NCBI GenBank assembly: GCA_033439265.1
Contig: JAVTVX010000012.1
Location: forward strand, 8,607,001 to 8,671,000
DNA from: Dillenia suffruticosa
Lineage: Eukaryota; Streptophyta; Magnoliopsida; Dilleniales; Dilleniaceae
Length of the DNA: 64,000 nucleotides
Direction: 5' to 3'
Part shown: positions 35,613-47,565 of the stretch, in pieces
How the letters are laid out: every line of letters starts with the position of its first letter
Position numbering within the stretch: position 1 is the first letter of the stretch
Translations under genes and position numbers: made by a program
Notes under the pieces: model-generated
Told to the model about the DNA's origin: nothing
The model's database searches: none
What the model saw: the letters and a program-made list of their open reading frames with translations, nothing else

Positions 35613-38600
35613 CTACATAAAAAGGCGAAAGATTCTATAAAATTCAAGACCACCACAAGGGAAGGTCGAATTGAAAAGGCAGACCAAATAAAAGGAAATC
35701 GAGGGATGCATTGATTTCTCCAAATTAGCATAATGTGTTTTTGACAATATGGGTTCCTACACAATTAGTCCCACAGCCTCAAAGTGATAACAATATGTTC
35801 CTTACACATTTCAGCCCTCAAATAATAGCAAGCAGCAGGCAAAATATACAATGAAGCACAGGAAAGGCATTAAAGCTACAAGACAATATGGGTTCCTATA
35901 CAATTAGTCCCACAGCCAAGAGTGATACCAGTATGTTCCTTACACATTTCAGCCTCAAATAATAGCAAGCAGCAGGCAAAATATACAATGCAGCACAGGA
36001 AAGGCGTTAAAGCTACAAGACAATCTGGAATGCAAAAAGTTAATTTTGGTAATAGAGTATAACTATTTATGTCAAGTTATATTCTTTGAGAACCATTAAC
36101 AATTTGGCACTTGCAACTTCTGTAATTCAGGAACAAATATATTGGCCAAAGCAGTATAATATAAGATCAAATAACATTCACATCTAATAATAGAAAAAAA
36201 GGGATCATGGAACTTTAAATTTGTTTTTTTTTTTTTTTTTTTTTTTTGGTAACCATACACTTGATTTTGACGATTAATTAGTCAAGATTAGATGAAGAAC
36301 CAGCAATCTTACAAAATGACCATATCACTCTTCTACCATTAGTGCAACAAGAGGCAGGAACTCTGCACAGCAAATATTACACGCAATAATACAGGAAAAG
36401 ATAAGAATAGGTACAGTCTTGTCTTTAAAAATAAACAAATGAAAATGAATATATAAATAAAAGCAAAGAACTTGAGAATATCATCTTGATTTTAAAAATT
36501 TCCAAGGACTGTAGCGATGGGTATCATTGGGACTATACAATAAATACCTGTGTGTGTGTGTGTATTATACGGTATCGCCCAGGGCAAAGACATGTTTTGG
36601 ATGCCGAAATAGACGGGATTGTGGATCTAAAGAATCAAACTCTTACAAAAAATGTCCTAATTGGATACCAATCCCTGTTGATATCAGCACCAAAACACAC
36701 TTACTACCTCCGGCCTCCCCACGGAGGAGAATTCAAGATTGTAGTTTTTGGAGTCCATTGGTGACAATCCAGCTAAGCTATCACGATCAAATCTGCCATG
36801 ATTTGATCTTCTTGTAGAAAGGTTCAATACATATATATATGGAATTAGGCTGGGAGAATGCAACAGATTGATTATGAAATAAGGCCAGGTTAGAATTGTT
36901 CTATTAGTTTGGAATTAGTTGGGAAAATGTAAATATTTCTTGTCTTCCAAGCATCTAACCCCACCCCCCCCCCGGCGCGGGCGGCGGAAAAAAAAAAGGA
37001 AAATAAGCCACATACACACACACAAGAAAAAAAGAAATGAAAAGGAAGATGGGACAATACAACAGAACTTCTTATCAAGTTTGTGGTATATAATTCACAT
37101 TATCAAACATATCCAAATTTGGAACTGAGCTTTTAGCAGCCATATTCTTCATACTATCATATAGAATCAGAAGGGTTTTGATCCAAGTGAGGTTGCCAAA
37201 GTTTAGAATTTCTAACATAGTTGAAAAGGTTATTGGTAAAATTTCAAGGAGACTCGGTGTCATCATGAAAGATAATGCTCTCATGCTCATTCTTCCTATG
37301 ATGTTCAGTAGATTTTTCTACATCCAGTATCTCTATGCATATGCTGCAACTTCTTCAAAAGCTATTCAACCACCTGCCAGTTCTTTTTTATTTTTAATTT
37401 TAAGGGATTTTTTCTACATTTTTTTTTGGGGAGTTGTGAAACACAGAGAACACTAATCACATTGTTACTTATCAAAAAATAAATAGGATAAATATAAGGT
37501 TTTATATGCTTAATGCAAACTGTACTAACAATAGAAACAATATTAATATGGAATATTGGAGCAGATGATATGAATATTAATGCTAACAAATTAGGTTTAT
37601 GAAAACTAAGGATAATGAGTTAAGAAACTCATGTCCTAGGATTTTAACCATAACTTGACCAAAAATTTCTTTTTTCTTTTTGGTAATTTATCTTGGTTAA
37701 AAATTCTTGCTTGCAAAGATGAAAGTGAAATCAATCTATCAAATTAGAAAAAAGGACCAATCAATTACGTAAAATCATGGAAATTCAAACATATTTTTCT
37801 TCACGAGGAGATGGGTTTGTCCCATGCAATATCAATCAAATATTGTAAGACATTAATGGAACACCCAAGCCATGCAAGAAACCTGATTAGGATAAGAATT
37901 TTAGGAGGCCTCATCTGAGCAAGGGCCAATTAGAAAATTTGGGTGTGAAAGAATGAAAGTCCCAATTCCAACTTAAGACATAAAAAATTTGATCCAATCC
38001 AGGTGGTGAAAGAGACCAGCTTCCCGCCCTCATTGAGCTGTCATAAGACATGAAAATTTTGATTCGATCCACCACACAACTACATTCCCCTCCCTCCACC
38101 CAATGTAAAACATACCTTATAATAGCTCCATTCAGTCTGGTCACCAGCTTTGTAAGGAAGAGGACTGTCGCTACAATATGCTAGCTTTGCGGTTGACAAA
38201 TATAGAACTCCCATGACTGGGCCAGCAGAGGTAGATAAATAACAAGCAAATGAATTTTGAAGTTGCTCCTCAGGGACTGTATCAAAAGTTTGTCTAAAAA
38301 CCTTCTCATAACCACCTTCAGCTAGAATCTTAGTTCCTTGTGCAATTCTTCCCAAGGCAGCTTCAGCAAAGCTAGGGCCAGTTTTCACTGGATCAAGCAT
38401 GTAAAAGGTACTTCAGTACTTCATGCATTACATAAAGGCCCAACCATAGAAGTCAACTAAAAAAATCATGAGACTTTTTAAGAAGAGCATAGACAAGACA
38501 TTCCATGAGGGAAAATGCAGGGGGGGTCTTCACATCTCAGTTTTTCATCTGAGAGGATGACTACATTGCGGTGACAAAAGCCTTATTCACATTCTTTAAC

Positions 38601-41600
38601 CATGGTGCAAAGAGCAAGTGTCATCTAAGTGCCAAATTTGTAAATAAAGAAACAACAAGAACAACAGAAAATGGAAAAACAATAAGAACCTGTAAAAACA
38701 AGAATGTACATAAAAAAGACACCTAATATCAACTCTAAGAATTGAAATTAAAATATTTTCCTTAAAGTAACTTACTTTGGAATTGAAATGGCACTGGGAA
38801 AGGACAAGCAATCCACTTTAGTGAAATATAGGACAAACAAAACACATATAAAACTCTTCATCTAAAACTCATTTGCTCTTCCTCAAATCACTCGAACCTG
38901 ATTATAATAGATCCTAAGAATGGATGAGCAAAACACATCTAAATCTCTTCCTTCTGCAAAAAGTAGAGGATGATCCCCTCAAATTGAGATGGAAGCAGCC
39001 ATCTTAGGAACCCACCAGGATATCACTGACAAGGCTTCCCTCCACCAATCTATCAAGGCCATCTACAACATGGTTAAACAAGAAAGAAGAAACGGAATCC
39101 ATGTGATGAACACCTCTAGACACATCAAATCAAGATTTAGGATCTCCACTGGCTAACTGAAAAAGTGGCAGAGGAAAGTCAATCAAACTCTTCCAACAAA
39201 AGCCGAACCTAACTTTACTGAGCTTTTCCTGGAGATTTCTGGCCCTATCATATGCTTTTTCAAAATAAAGTTTATAACAGACACCTCCTGCGTCTTCAGT
39301 CAGCATCATCAACTACTTTTGCAACTAAGAGAGCAGCAGCAATGTCTATTTTGAATGCTATTAAGAAGCAGTATCTCAAATAATACAAACTTAACCTAGA
39401 ACCAATAAATTTCTTGGTCAACTTATAAACACAAGTCGCCAAGCCACCAGGTTTGCAATCAGCTATATCAACAGACTGATTTTTCTTGGGGAGAAGATAA
39501 ATCAGAATAGAGGTCATGCTTTGTGGGATCACTTCATTAGCAAAAAGCTCCTCAATACTTCCTCTTTAACAACATCCAAACACACTTGAAAGAAATGATA
39601 ACATAACCTTCACTTAATTTTATTTTCCTATTAGAAAAAAAGATATATCGTGCATCTTTTCCTCATATAATGCATGAAAGCTAGGGCCTAATCAGATGAA
39701 AGAGGAAAAAGACTTGCAAAGAGCAAGAGAGGATAAAGTATCGTCCCAAGCAACACAAAGAAAACATAAAACAGAATGCAAGAAAGCTATCTTCTTATCC
39801 AGAAAAAAAAGAAAGAAAGCAAGAATGCTATCACAATAAAAGAGCTTTGCCATCTCTGAGAATATCTTACAAGTACTCTCTATAGTCAAGTGTCGTTTAA
39901 AGGCACACACACATTACATAAGCCATAATATCATATACAATACATGAAGCAGAACACAGGTGATGCATGAGCTCTTTTCTGAAGAAAACTACTTCATGCT
40001 TTACCATATTCCCCCAATTTGACCTGATAAGCATAATATTTGTGGTGCATGAACCGATAATATGATTTATAAAACTTGCTTTCTTTATTTCACGGTTTCC
40101 TTTCTCATTAATTTTCTTGTAATCAAGGAGAAAGAATTGGAAATGAGATTTGAGCTTAGAGAAAGAGGATTTCAAGGTATAGGTCAAATGTCTGAGGTTT
40201 AGGGTTATATTCCTCGATCTCTATTCTCGCTTCCCTTCTCTAAATCCTCGGGAGGGAGAAGAGGCTAAACTGCCACTGTCCTCTAACCACCAAAGGACTA
40301 TACACAAGTGGAGATTCCTTCCTCCCAGGGTTTACAACTATAATGCAAACCGTGATCCCAGCAGGGGTTTTTCTACTCCTCATGCTGTTATGAGACACAT
40401 TGAAGTGATCCGCAACTCTTCACCCTGATGTGAAGCTCTGACTTTTCCCTAACAGACCACAAGGGAGCCAAGAAAACAATCTTTTGCCGCGAGTTCAGAG
40501 CGAGAGATTGTTTTATAAAATTCTCATGTTTCTATCCAACAAACTACACCAAATCACTGTCATTAGAGTCCATCTGCAAATAATTTTTCCATCCTCAGTC
40601 AAACTACAAACTTTGGAATGCAAAAGAAGAAAACTTTCAAGAGATCTGGGATGCACCTATAATTCACGAAGAATATGAGAGTAAAAGATGTTCCATAATG
40701 ATCGCCAGCAACCCTACAAAGTGAAAATAAATGATTGCTTGTTCCCCACATTGCCAGCACGTAACACATGCCAGGAAGTTTGCTCTCCTAGCTTGCAACA
40801 GATCGTTGATATTAATCATATGAAGTACAACAGTCCAAGCAAAGACTTTATGGGAAACTTATTCTTACCTATAACGTCATTGGATGGAGAAGAGGGTCAT
40901 CTATTGCCTAGATCCAACAAAAGAAAGAGAATTATATGCATACAATCTGGATAGTTCAGTGGTCCTGATTCTCAAACCGAATGGAACATTTATGTCAGAC
41001 ACAAGGAAGTAAACTGAATGGTTTCCTGATCACTCGAAGTACAAATAGTCTTAGGAAAATTGAAGATTAGCATCACCAATCCAAATTGCCACTTGAAACC
41101 AAATACAAATCCCATTGCCCTTTGAAAAGATGGAATATAATACACCAAAAGTATGAATTTGCAATGGCTTATATGAATAACCATTTCAAACCTAATGTTG
41201 TAGAACATCTTCGCCCCCTTGATGCAACAGAAAAATTAATATAAAGGAATCCTCCAAGTCACTTGTTGACTAGAATAATGTTCTTAGACACCATATTACC
41301 AAGACCTTAATGTCCATCAGACTTTGGCCAAGAAATGACCTCTCCCCTATCTAAATGATCACTTTTCTTCTTATTGATGCCAACCATAGGAAATCCATCA
41401 CAATACACTTTATGTAATTAGCAACACTCACTTGCATCTTAAACAAAGACATAATACAAGGAAATACTTGTAAAAAGTAACTGAATAAGCGTTATGCACC
41501 CGTCTAGATTAAACAAGGCCCTTTCCAAGCATCTGGACACAAAAATCTTAACAATCACAAGGGCCGGCAAAGAAATTCTATGCTTAGAAATCTTTAAAAT

Positions 41601-44600
41601 CACATGATTATTAGAAACAATTGTAGATGGCTCATCCTCTCCGCAATTGTTTTCCAGTGCTCATACAATAGCTCTAACTTTATGAGTAAAGGTTTTCATT
41701 TTTCAAAATAAGCATGTTTGGAGAGCAAGAATGTAAAATTCAGCTTCATATAATAAAGGATGATAAAGATTGTGTTTTATTCATCTCTTTGGGCTCATCT
41801 ATTAAGAATGGAAATTAGTTGAGAAGACTTGAAAAGGGATTGGTAAGCAATCCTTATTTTATTTTATTTAAATATCCTCCTTGTATTCCTAGCAAATATA
41901 ATACATAGAGGATTTCTCATCCTCTTAGTTGTCTTTGTAGCATTCTTTGCTTTTTAGAACAGTTCGTTTTCTCTTAACAAAAAAAAAAGAAATAAAAATA
42001 ATATATGATGATGAAGATATCATAAAAATGGTCAAAAAATGAAAAGAGAAAAGAGAAGTGCAGTACTCATGGACCAAATCCAACTGCCACTTCCTGAAAA
42101 TTAAAAAAATAATAATAATAAATAAAACAAAAAAAACAGATAAAACAGAATAAAATAAAGAAACATGATTGAAATCTAGGAACTTTGAGAGAGTCTTTTC
42201 CGAACACAGATTCTCTCAAACTAGTGTCCATTGTTTTGGCCAATCTGCTTTTATGTTCCAAACCAAACTCGAGTAGATTTCCTAATTTTTCTTCATAAAA
42301 TGCATTGCTAACCAATTACTTTGTCCACCAACAAACACTACAATGACAAGTGAGCTGTTGAACAATTAACTTGAACATGAAGACCCTAACACTGAACAGT
42401 TAAATAAGACTATAACAAATGATTTTCACAATAGACGCAATATTCTGTTGCATCTGAATTGCTTTCTTGAGATCAAAAAGTTGCCAATGTTTGAGAAGTA
42501 CAACAAATTTTCAAATTCAAGAATGAATTTCAGGAGGAGGGAACAAAGCATTGATAATGTCCCATCATCATATCTAAGTTTTGGACAACAATTGACTAAG
42601 ATTTTTGGTTCAGCAATGCAGATTGGAAATATAATTCGAGAAATCTACTCAAATTAGGTTTGCTCAAAAGCATGATGAAATCATGGCATTAGTGCTTGTA
42701 TGAACATATGGGCAGGAAAGGGCTCTCTCAAAGTTCCTAGCTTTTTTATCTTTTTACTTATTTCATTGTATTTTATCTGTTTTATTTTGCAATTTCTCTT
42801 TTAAGAATTTAGTAAGAGTAGTGATTGGGTTAAACAATGTTTAGGTGCCTCCTCCATGTAGATGTTTTCAATTGCATCAACCTTGACTTGGTGCCTATTT
42901 GGTAGGGCTTTTTTTCAACTTCTCTTCTCCTTATAAGGAGAAACCCTGCCAAGCAGGATTTTTTAAAAGCTCTTAAAAAAAAAAGAGTTTTTTTTTTCAT
43001 GAAAAAAAATTGAAAAGTAACTTTTAAGTAAAAGCTCCTCAGAAGAGCTTTTACTTCTCATTTTTTTTAATGCTCCAACTTTTTCGAAAATTTATATTTT
43101 TTCTATTTATATCTTCACATAATTGTTTTTATTCCATTAATATCCTCATTTAAATGATACAAAATTTCAAAAATACCCATTAATTTTTAATTTTTAACTT
43201 TACTTCAAAAGTAAAAAATTAAAAAAAAAAATAACTACTTTATTTCAAAAGTAAAAAAAGCAAACAGCTTTTAACTTTTTTTAAAAGTAATTAATTTTTA
43301 CTTCTCCTTAAAAGGAGAAGATAAGTCGAAAAAAAGTCCAGCCAAACGGGCACTTAGAGATGTGCACCCCATCACGTACATTCCTAGAATGATATCATTG
43401 CATTTGTAATGGTCATTCTTTTGTAATATGAAATCCTAAATTCAGAGGAAGAGTTTTTGTGTTACCAATTGGAAGCAACCAAAAGCTCCAATGAAACCAA
43501 CAAATTGAGTTGAAAGATCCAAACTACAGCAAGCTATAGCCATATCTGGGATTCCAGGAGTGAAGACGGTACTATTTCAATGAAAACCTAAAGAAAACCA
43601 ACATTGACCAGTCTTGATTAGCGATCACAAAGTAGGGGTTGGATGAACAGCAGAGAGAGGGCAGATGTCTTGAGCTAAATTGTGTCAGAAACAAACATAA
43701 AGCTAGGTTTTGGTCGCAAACTGAACAATTTTCTAATGCTGGAGAATTACCATGTAACAATGGTTAATCAGACTAACCATAGAAGGGTTAACCAAGAGCA
43801 AGGCAACTGAGGCCTGGTGTCAAAACAACGCAATAGATGACAGTTTCGTAGTTGAGATAGCGAACTATCTAGGAGGTTGAAGGAGAAAGAGAAAACAGTG
43901 TTAAACAGAGAGGTCAAGGGAATAGAGAGAAAGGAGGCTGGGGAAAACTCGATTTGAATTATTCTCAGAATTGGCATCTAATGCAGCTCGGGTCTGTTTT
44001 CTCTTTTCATAACAAATAATAATTCTAAGATGAAAATAAATAGAATACCCGGTGTCACTAAAATTCTCTAAACAACAATATCAACCTAATAGCCAAATGA
44101 AAGTTAACCATCAAATAACTATGCATAACACAATAAATAAAGGCAAAAACCACAGAAATTCCCCTAGCTTTGTACTTAATTACGAATATCACCCTAAAGT
44201 TCAATTGCAATCAAGTAGCCCCAAAATTTAAAATTACATCATCTATTCCCATAAGTGGGTGGCATCAAATTTCACACCCACTCCCTAACATTTGTTCCCG
44301 TTGGCCCTTGATGTCCCCAACCCTCAGGATAATGGAAATTATCCTGATAAAGAAAATGGAAATTATCAGGATAAATTTATCTCTCCCTCTTCTCGGATGA
44401 GTTAGCGGACAACCATTCAGCACCAACCAGCAGCAAATCCACATGATTCTAAATCACAAAACCAACAACACTTCAGCTGGATCGAGAAAGAAGAAATTGG
44501 GAATTGTCAGGATAAATTTATCTCTCCGGACAAGCATTCAGAACCAACCAGCGGCAAATCCACATGATTCTAAATCACAAAACCAACAACACTTCCTCTT

Positions 44601-46739
44601 CCATTTTTAGCTCAAGCTCAATCACTTCTTGCAATTTCATTCCAAGCCTGAAGCCATAAACACTTTAACTCCAATCCCAGACCCTCAAGAAGTCAAATTC
44701 CAACCAACATCCGAAAAACCAAATTAATAGACTCACTCTCAAAAGAGCTTTTAGCAGAGCAAATGCAACCAGAGAAATTCGATGAAATTATTGGGCAAGA
44801 TAGTCTTCATGATGCGAACAACACTTCTCTTCTTCACCTTGCTGTGAACTCCAATCGTTTGCCTTCCATCAATTGACTGTTGAGAAAAGATCAAACAATC
44901 GATTGATCCAAATTCCTTTCCCCTCTAATTTTCTAGTCCCCTCCATCACACACTGCTGAATACCAGCCCACCTTTCTTCTATTCTCTGAATTCAATTCTT
45001 TCCCCCAAAATGAATCAACTCTAGACAAAGAGGGCAAAACGGGAAAAAAAAGGTTGGAGCTTTGGGGTGAAAAAGAGAATAACTATTGGGCAGAGGACGG
45101 AAAAATTAATATCATCCACTTATGGGGATAAATGAATACATTTTTAAAAGTTTTGTGGCATATTTGATTGCAATTGAATTTTACAGGGATATTTGTAAGT
45201 ACGTAGAAGGTTCAAGAGAATTATTGTGGTTTCTGGCCATTGATAAGCTTTGCATGCTGACATAAATAAGAAAACTCCCAGCTTCTCCATCTAATGGCTG
45301 ATAACATTCACTACTTGATTCTTCAGATTGTTTCTACGAATTCATGTTTCAAACTTTAACATTACGGATCAAAGAAAAAAATCAGAGTGATAGACTTATT
45401 TCTGAATTGAAAAGATTTGTGAATAAAAATCGTCATCATAAAAATTTATGAATAAAAATTTATCGTTGTGCACATAAACACCAGAATATGTTTATGTTAT
45501 ATCACATAATCTTGATTTAAGATTTTATAGTCTTGCTGCATTAGTATCATTGTGTTTCCATCAAATCTATCGTTCCATTGAAGTTCTACAAAAGGTTGAT
45601 CCTGTAATGCAAGATTAAAATGAGCATAAAGCACAACAAAATCCCCTACAACCGTCACCATTTTATAGAAAAACCCTAACCAATACTATCCAATAAATAA
45701 ATATCTAGTTTCATATCAGAAGAGACAGTAATCACTTATTTCTTAATTAAAAAAATTTGTGACTAAAAAATATCACATAACATGGAATTTTTCTTTTTTT
45801 GAATCATATATTGTTTAAGGTTTTATAGTTTTGTTGCATTACTCTCATCGTGTCTATGTCCAGTATTTCAATCAGTGCTCCATCAAATGTATATAATTAG
45901 TCCACTAAAGTTCTACAAAGGTAGAACCTACAATGCAAGATCAACATGACCAAAAAGCACAAAAGATCGCCTATAACATTCACCATTTTATAAAAATCCC
46001 TGACCAGATCAATCAAACACACATCTCTAGTTTCATGTTTCCCAAACAATAATCCTAGGTTCATATTTTAGCTACATAATTACCTAAGATTACTGTTTGG
46101 GAAATTCACTAGGAATTCATCAGCTCCGTTAGCATCTCTACAACTCACATTTGTATCCGTGTATGCATCGCATAGAGCGAAAGCACAATACCCGTCAAGG
46201 GAGCCAGAAATCATATATGAAAGATGAGATTCACATCCACATCAAAATTCTACCCTAGGATATTCCCTAAAAATAAATGCTATTAGAGAGAAAAAAAAAA
46301 TCTGAATAACCAGATTGACAAAATCCAATATGTTGTTGTTTTATTGATTATTTTATTGATTATTAAGAAACAGATGATAGAATATTATCACTTTACAACA
46401 CAAATAAAATCATGAAACATCAAGTTTTGTCAATTTGGTGTCTCTTTCTGTGTTGATAGCATTATTCATTCACCAATCACCGCAAATTTCGTCACTAATT
46501 TTTATCACATGATGACAAAAAGGGGAAAACAGGTCAATCACAAGAAATGAAGGAAAAAGAAGAGATGCAAAAACTCACAGTGCTGCCAAGTATTGCCTGC
46601 GAAATCCCCAGCCTTCTTAGTCGTTTCTCCCACCTTCTTCCCCCATCTCGTAAGCACATTTTTAACAGATTCCATTGTATCTAATCCAAAACCAAAATCA
46701 ACAAACCAAATACCGAAATTAAAATCCAGATTGATAGTG

Positions 46740-46812
<73 letters not shown>

Positions 46813-47188
46813 GAGAGAGAGTAAAATTACCTTTGAAGGAAGCCTGATTTTGCTGAATAGGCGCAGAAGAGACATAAGGATTTGATCCAGAAGATACATA
46901 GGTGGGAGAGGAGTCATTCATGGAAGAATAAGAAGGAGAAGGAGACTCCGAAACCAATTCAGTGCTCCAACGAACCGTCTTCCTTGCTGACACCGAAGTT
47001 GTCTCCGCAGCCTTCGGCTGCTGTTGATCTGTCTGCGATTCCGAACCCTTACTGGCCTCGCCATTCGTATCAGCAGCTTTATCAATTTCACTCAAAATCG
47101 GATCTGAACTCGGCTTTTTCAATTCATGACCTTCCTCTGTATTCTTCTTCTTCGTCTCGTCGTTTTTTTCCCCGTTCTGGTTCTCCAT
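35424..47188 (-). CDS. GEM-like: GEM-like GRAM-domain protein, four exons
   Basis: Joining 47188-46831, 46680-46579, 38387-38116 and 35612-35424 gives 306 codons plus TAG, with GT...AG introns and reading frame kept at each junction. Residues 1-119 are polar and disordered with the family motif [11 protein letters not shown] at 72-82. Residues 121-153 carry [20 protein letters not shown] and end NTWQH. Exon 3 continues [20 protein letters not shown], and the GRAM domain follows from about 182 ([28 protein letters not shown]) to about 285 ([20 protein letters not shown]). GEM-family proteins modulate GL2 expression and cell division in Arabidopsis epidermis; GRAM domains bind lipids or proteins. 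Length is close to GEM itself. Introns are 150 bp, 8.2 kb and 2.5 kb. The frame is open for 45 codons upstream of the chosen Met; it was chosen because relatives start near this motif spacing. Confidence 0.93.
35743..36020. repeat. 139-bp tandem duplication in GEM-like intron 3
   Basis: GACAATATGGGTTCCTA starts at 35743 and again at 35882. The two units stay nearly identical through CCTTACACATTTCAGCC, AATAATAGCAAGCAGCAGG and AAAGCTACAAGACAAT. Few differences suggest a recent duplication. It lies entirely in the 2.5-kb intron (35613-38115) and has no coding effect. Confidence 0.85.
36021..38115 (-). other. rest of GEM-like intron 3
   Basis: This part of the intron contains a poly-T run at about 36221-36247, a short TG repeat at about 36549-36562 and a poly-C run at about 36964-36974. 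No other gene, RNA or complete element is recognised. Confidence 0.5.
38116..38387 (-). CDS. GEM-like exon 3
   Basis: Acceptor GATCCAG before TGAAAACTGG. Donor TATAAG before GTATGTTT. It encodes residues 154-244, including the first half of the GRAM domain. The phase fits exons 2 and 4. Confidence 0.92.
38930..39610 (-). pseudogene. L1-type LINE reverse transcriptase relic
   Basis: Minus-strand frames read, in order, [13 protein letters not shown] (about 39590), [20 protein letters not shown] with VDIADCKP and [15 protein letters not shown], then [35 protein letters not shown] and finally [14 protein letters not shown] with [10 protein letters not shown]. These match plant L1 RT blocks (LIPKK, DYRPISL, VYKIIAKVLANRL, LVANEVVDD, KLDFEKAYDRV, RGVRQGDPLSPFLF). 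The FADD active site is decayed (reads near QFEGI at about 38985). Several frameshifts and stops show it is dead. Confidence 0.75.
42891..43353. mobile_element. MITE-like element with ~50-bp terminal inverted repeats
   Basis: The left end GTGCCTATTTGGTAGGGCTT, followed by a T run and TTCTCTTCTCCTTATAAGGAG, is mirrored by the right end CTCCTTAAAAGGAGAAGATA and GTCCAGCCAAACGGGCAC. Interior AAAGCTC/GAGCTTTT words are also inverted. The left neighbour is TTG and the right neighbour TTA, which could be a decayed 3-bp duplication as in PIF/Harbinger-type MITEs. No coding sequence. Confidence 0.7.
44143..45238. mobile_element. non-autonomous Mutator-like element with ~110-bp inverted ends
   Basis: The left end GGCAAAAACCACAGAAATTC, then ATATCACCC, TTCAATTGCAATCAA and TATTCCCATAAGTGG, is matched in reverse by the right end (CCACTTATGGGGATAAATG, TTGATTGCAATTGAA, GGGATATTTGTAAGTAC, GTGGTTTCTGGCC). 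Long inverted ends near 110 bp are typical of MULEs. The 9-bp neighbours ATAAATAAA and ATTGATAAG match at 6 positions. There is an internal 121-bp tandem duplication (44408 and 44528 units). No transposase is seen. Confidence 0.7.
44763..44876 (+). other. short ORF in the MULE, possible captured ankyrin-like fragment
   Basis: A 37-codon frame ends in [20 protein letters not shown] and then TGA. The NTSLLHLAV string resembles an ankyrin helix-1 motif (NTxLHLAA). MULEs often carry host gene pieces (Pack-MULEs), but one short match is weak evidence and may be chance. Confidence 0.25.
46579..46680 (-). CDS. GEM-like exon 2
   Basis: Acceptor TTGGATTAG before ATACAATGG. Donor CACT before GTGAGTTT (intron from 46578). 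It adds residues 120-153 and the first base of Leu154. Frame and the family sequence NTWQH-LKTGPS across the next junction support both edges. Confidence 0.9.
46681..46830 (-). repeat. GEM-like intron 1 with compound microsatellite
   Basis: The 150-bp intron is mostly a compound microsatellite: on plus, about 19-20 GT units (46743-46781) followed by about 14 GA units (46782-46809) and a shorter GA run to 46820. The tract lies some ten bases from the 5' splice site and about 55 bases from the 3' splice site, so length changes could affect splicing. It is expected to be polymorphic. Confidence 0.85.
46831..47188 (-). CDS. GEM-like exon 1
   Basis: ATG at 47188 on the minus strand (MENQNGEK). 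The exon ends TTCAAAG before GTAATT (donor at 46830). It contributes 119 codons and the first base of codon 120. Confidence 0.9.
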
Positions 47189-47565
47189 TTCAGAACTCGG
47201 TGGAGATTGTAGGACGAGTGTGGCGGCCGCGTGCGGAAGCGCGTGATGTCCGGGACTTGCGATTTGGGCGATTCGAAAAGAGATTGCCCGACGGGGAGCG
47301 TGTTTTGAAACGTGTTGAAACACGTAGAAAGGAAAACGGTTTTACCGGGATAGACGGTAATGACCGTAGTACGGAATGAATCGATGACCGGCTCAGGCGC
47401 GGGAATGGAAAGGGGGAGATTTACCGGTGTTTAGTTTTAGCTCTACGAGGAATATAGAATATTTATTTATAAAATTCTAATTTTTTATGTTAAAATTAAA
47501 AATAATTCCTATTCTAAAGCCAATGATAAATTATTTTTAATAGAGGGAGATTGATTAGCCCGTGC
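47189..47565 (-). promoter_or_regulatory. upstream region of the GEM-like gene
   Basis: Only about 380 bp separate the chosen ATG from the nearest LTR. The first 140 bp are GC-rich (GCGGCCGCGTGCGG) and remain open in frame with exon 1 back to an ATG at 47323. The remainder turns AT-rich. No TATA box could be fixed with confidence. The core promoter must lie here or in the adjacent LTR. Confidence 0.5.

Larger units (their letters stand above)
38388..46578 (-). other. GEM-like intron 2, 8.2 kb, filled with transposon relics
   Basis: The intron begins GTGAG and ends TTGATCCAG. It contains a Mutator-like element (44143-45238), an inverted-repeat MITE-like element (42891-43353) and a LINE RT relic (38930-39610). 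The rest (39611-42890, 43354-44142, 45239-46578) shows no exon-like frame or RNA gene that I can support. Most GEM-family introns are far shorter, so insertions account for at least part of the excess. Confidence 0.85.

Noticed and set aside
46882-47379. 165-codon plus-strand frame
   Set aside because: It is antisense to GEM-like exon 1 and has no family resemblance; exon 1 on the minus strand explains the open frame.
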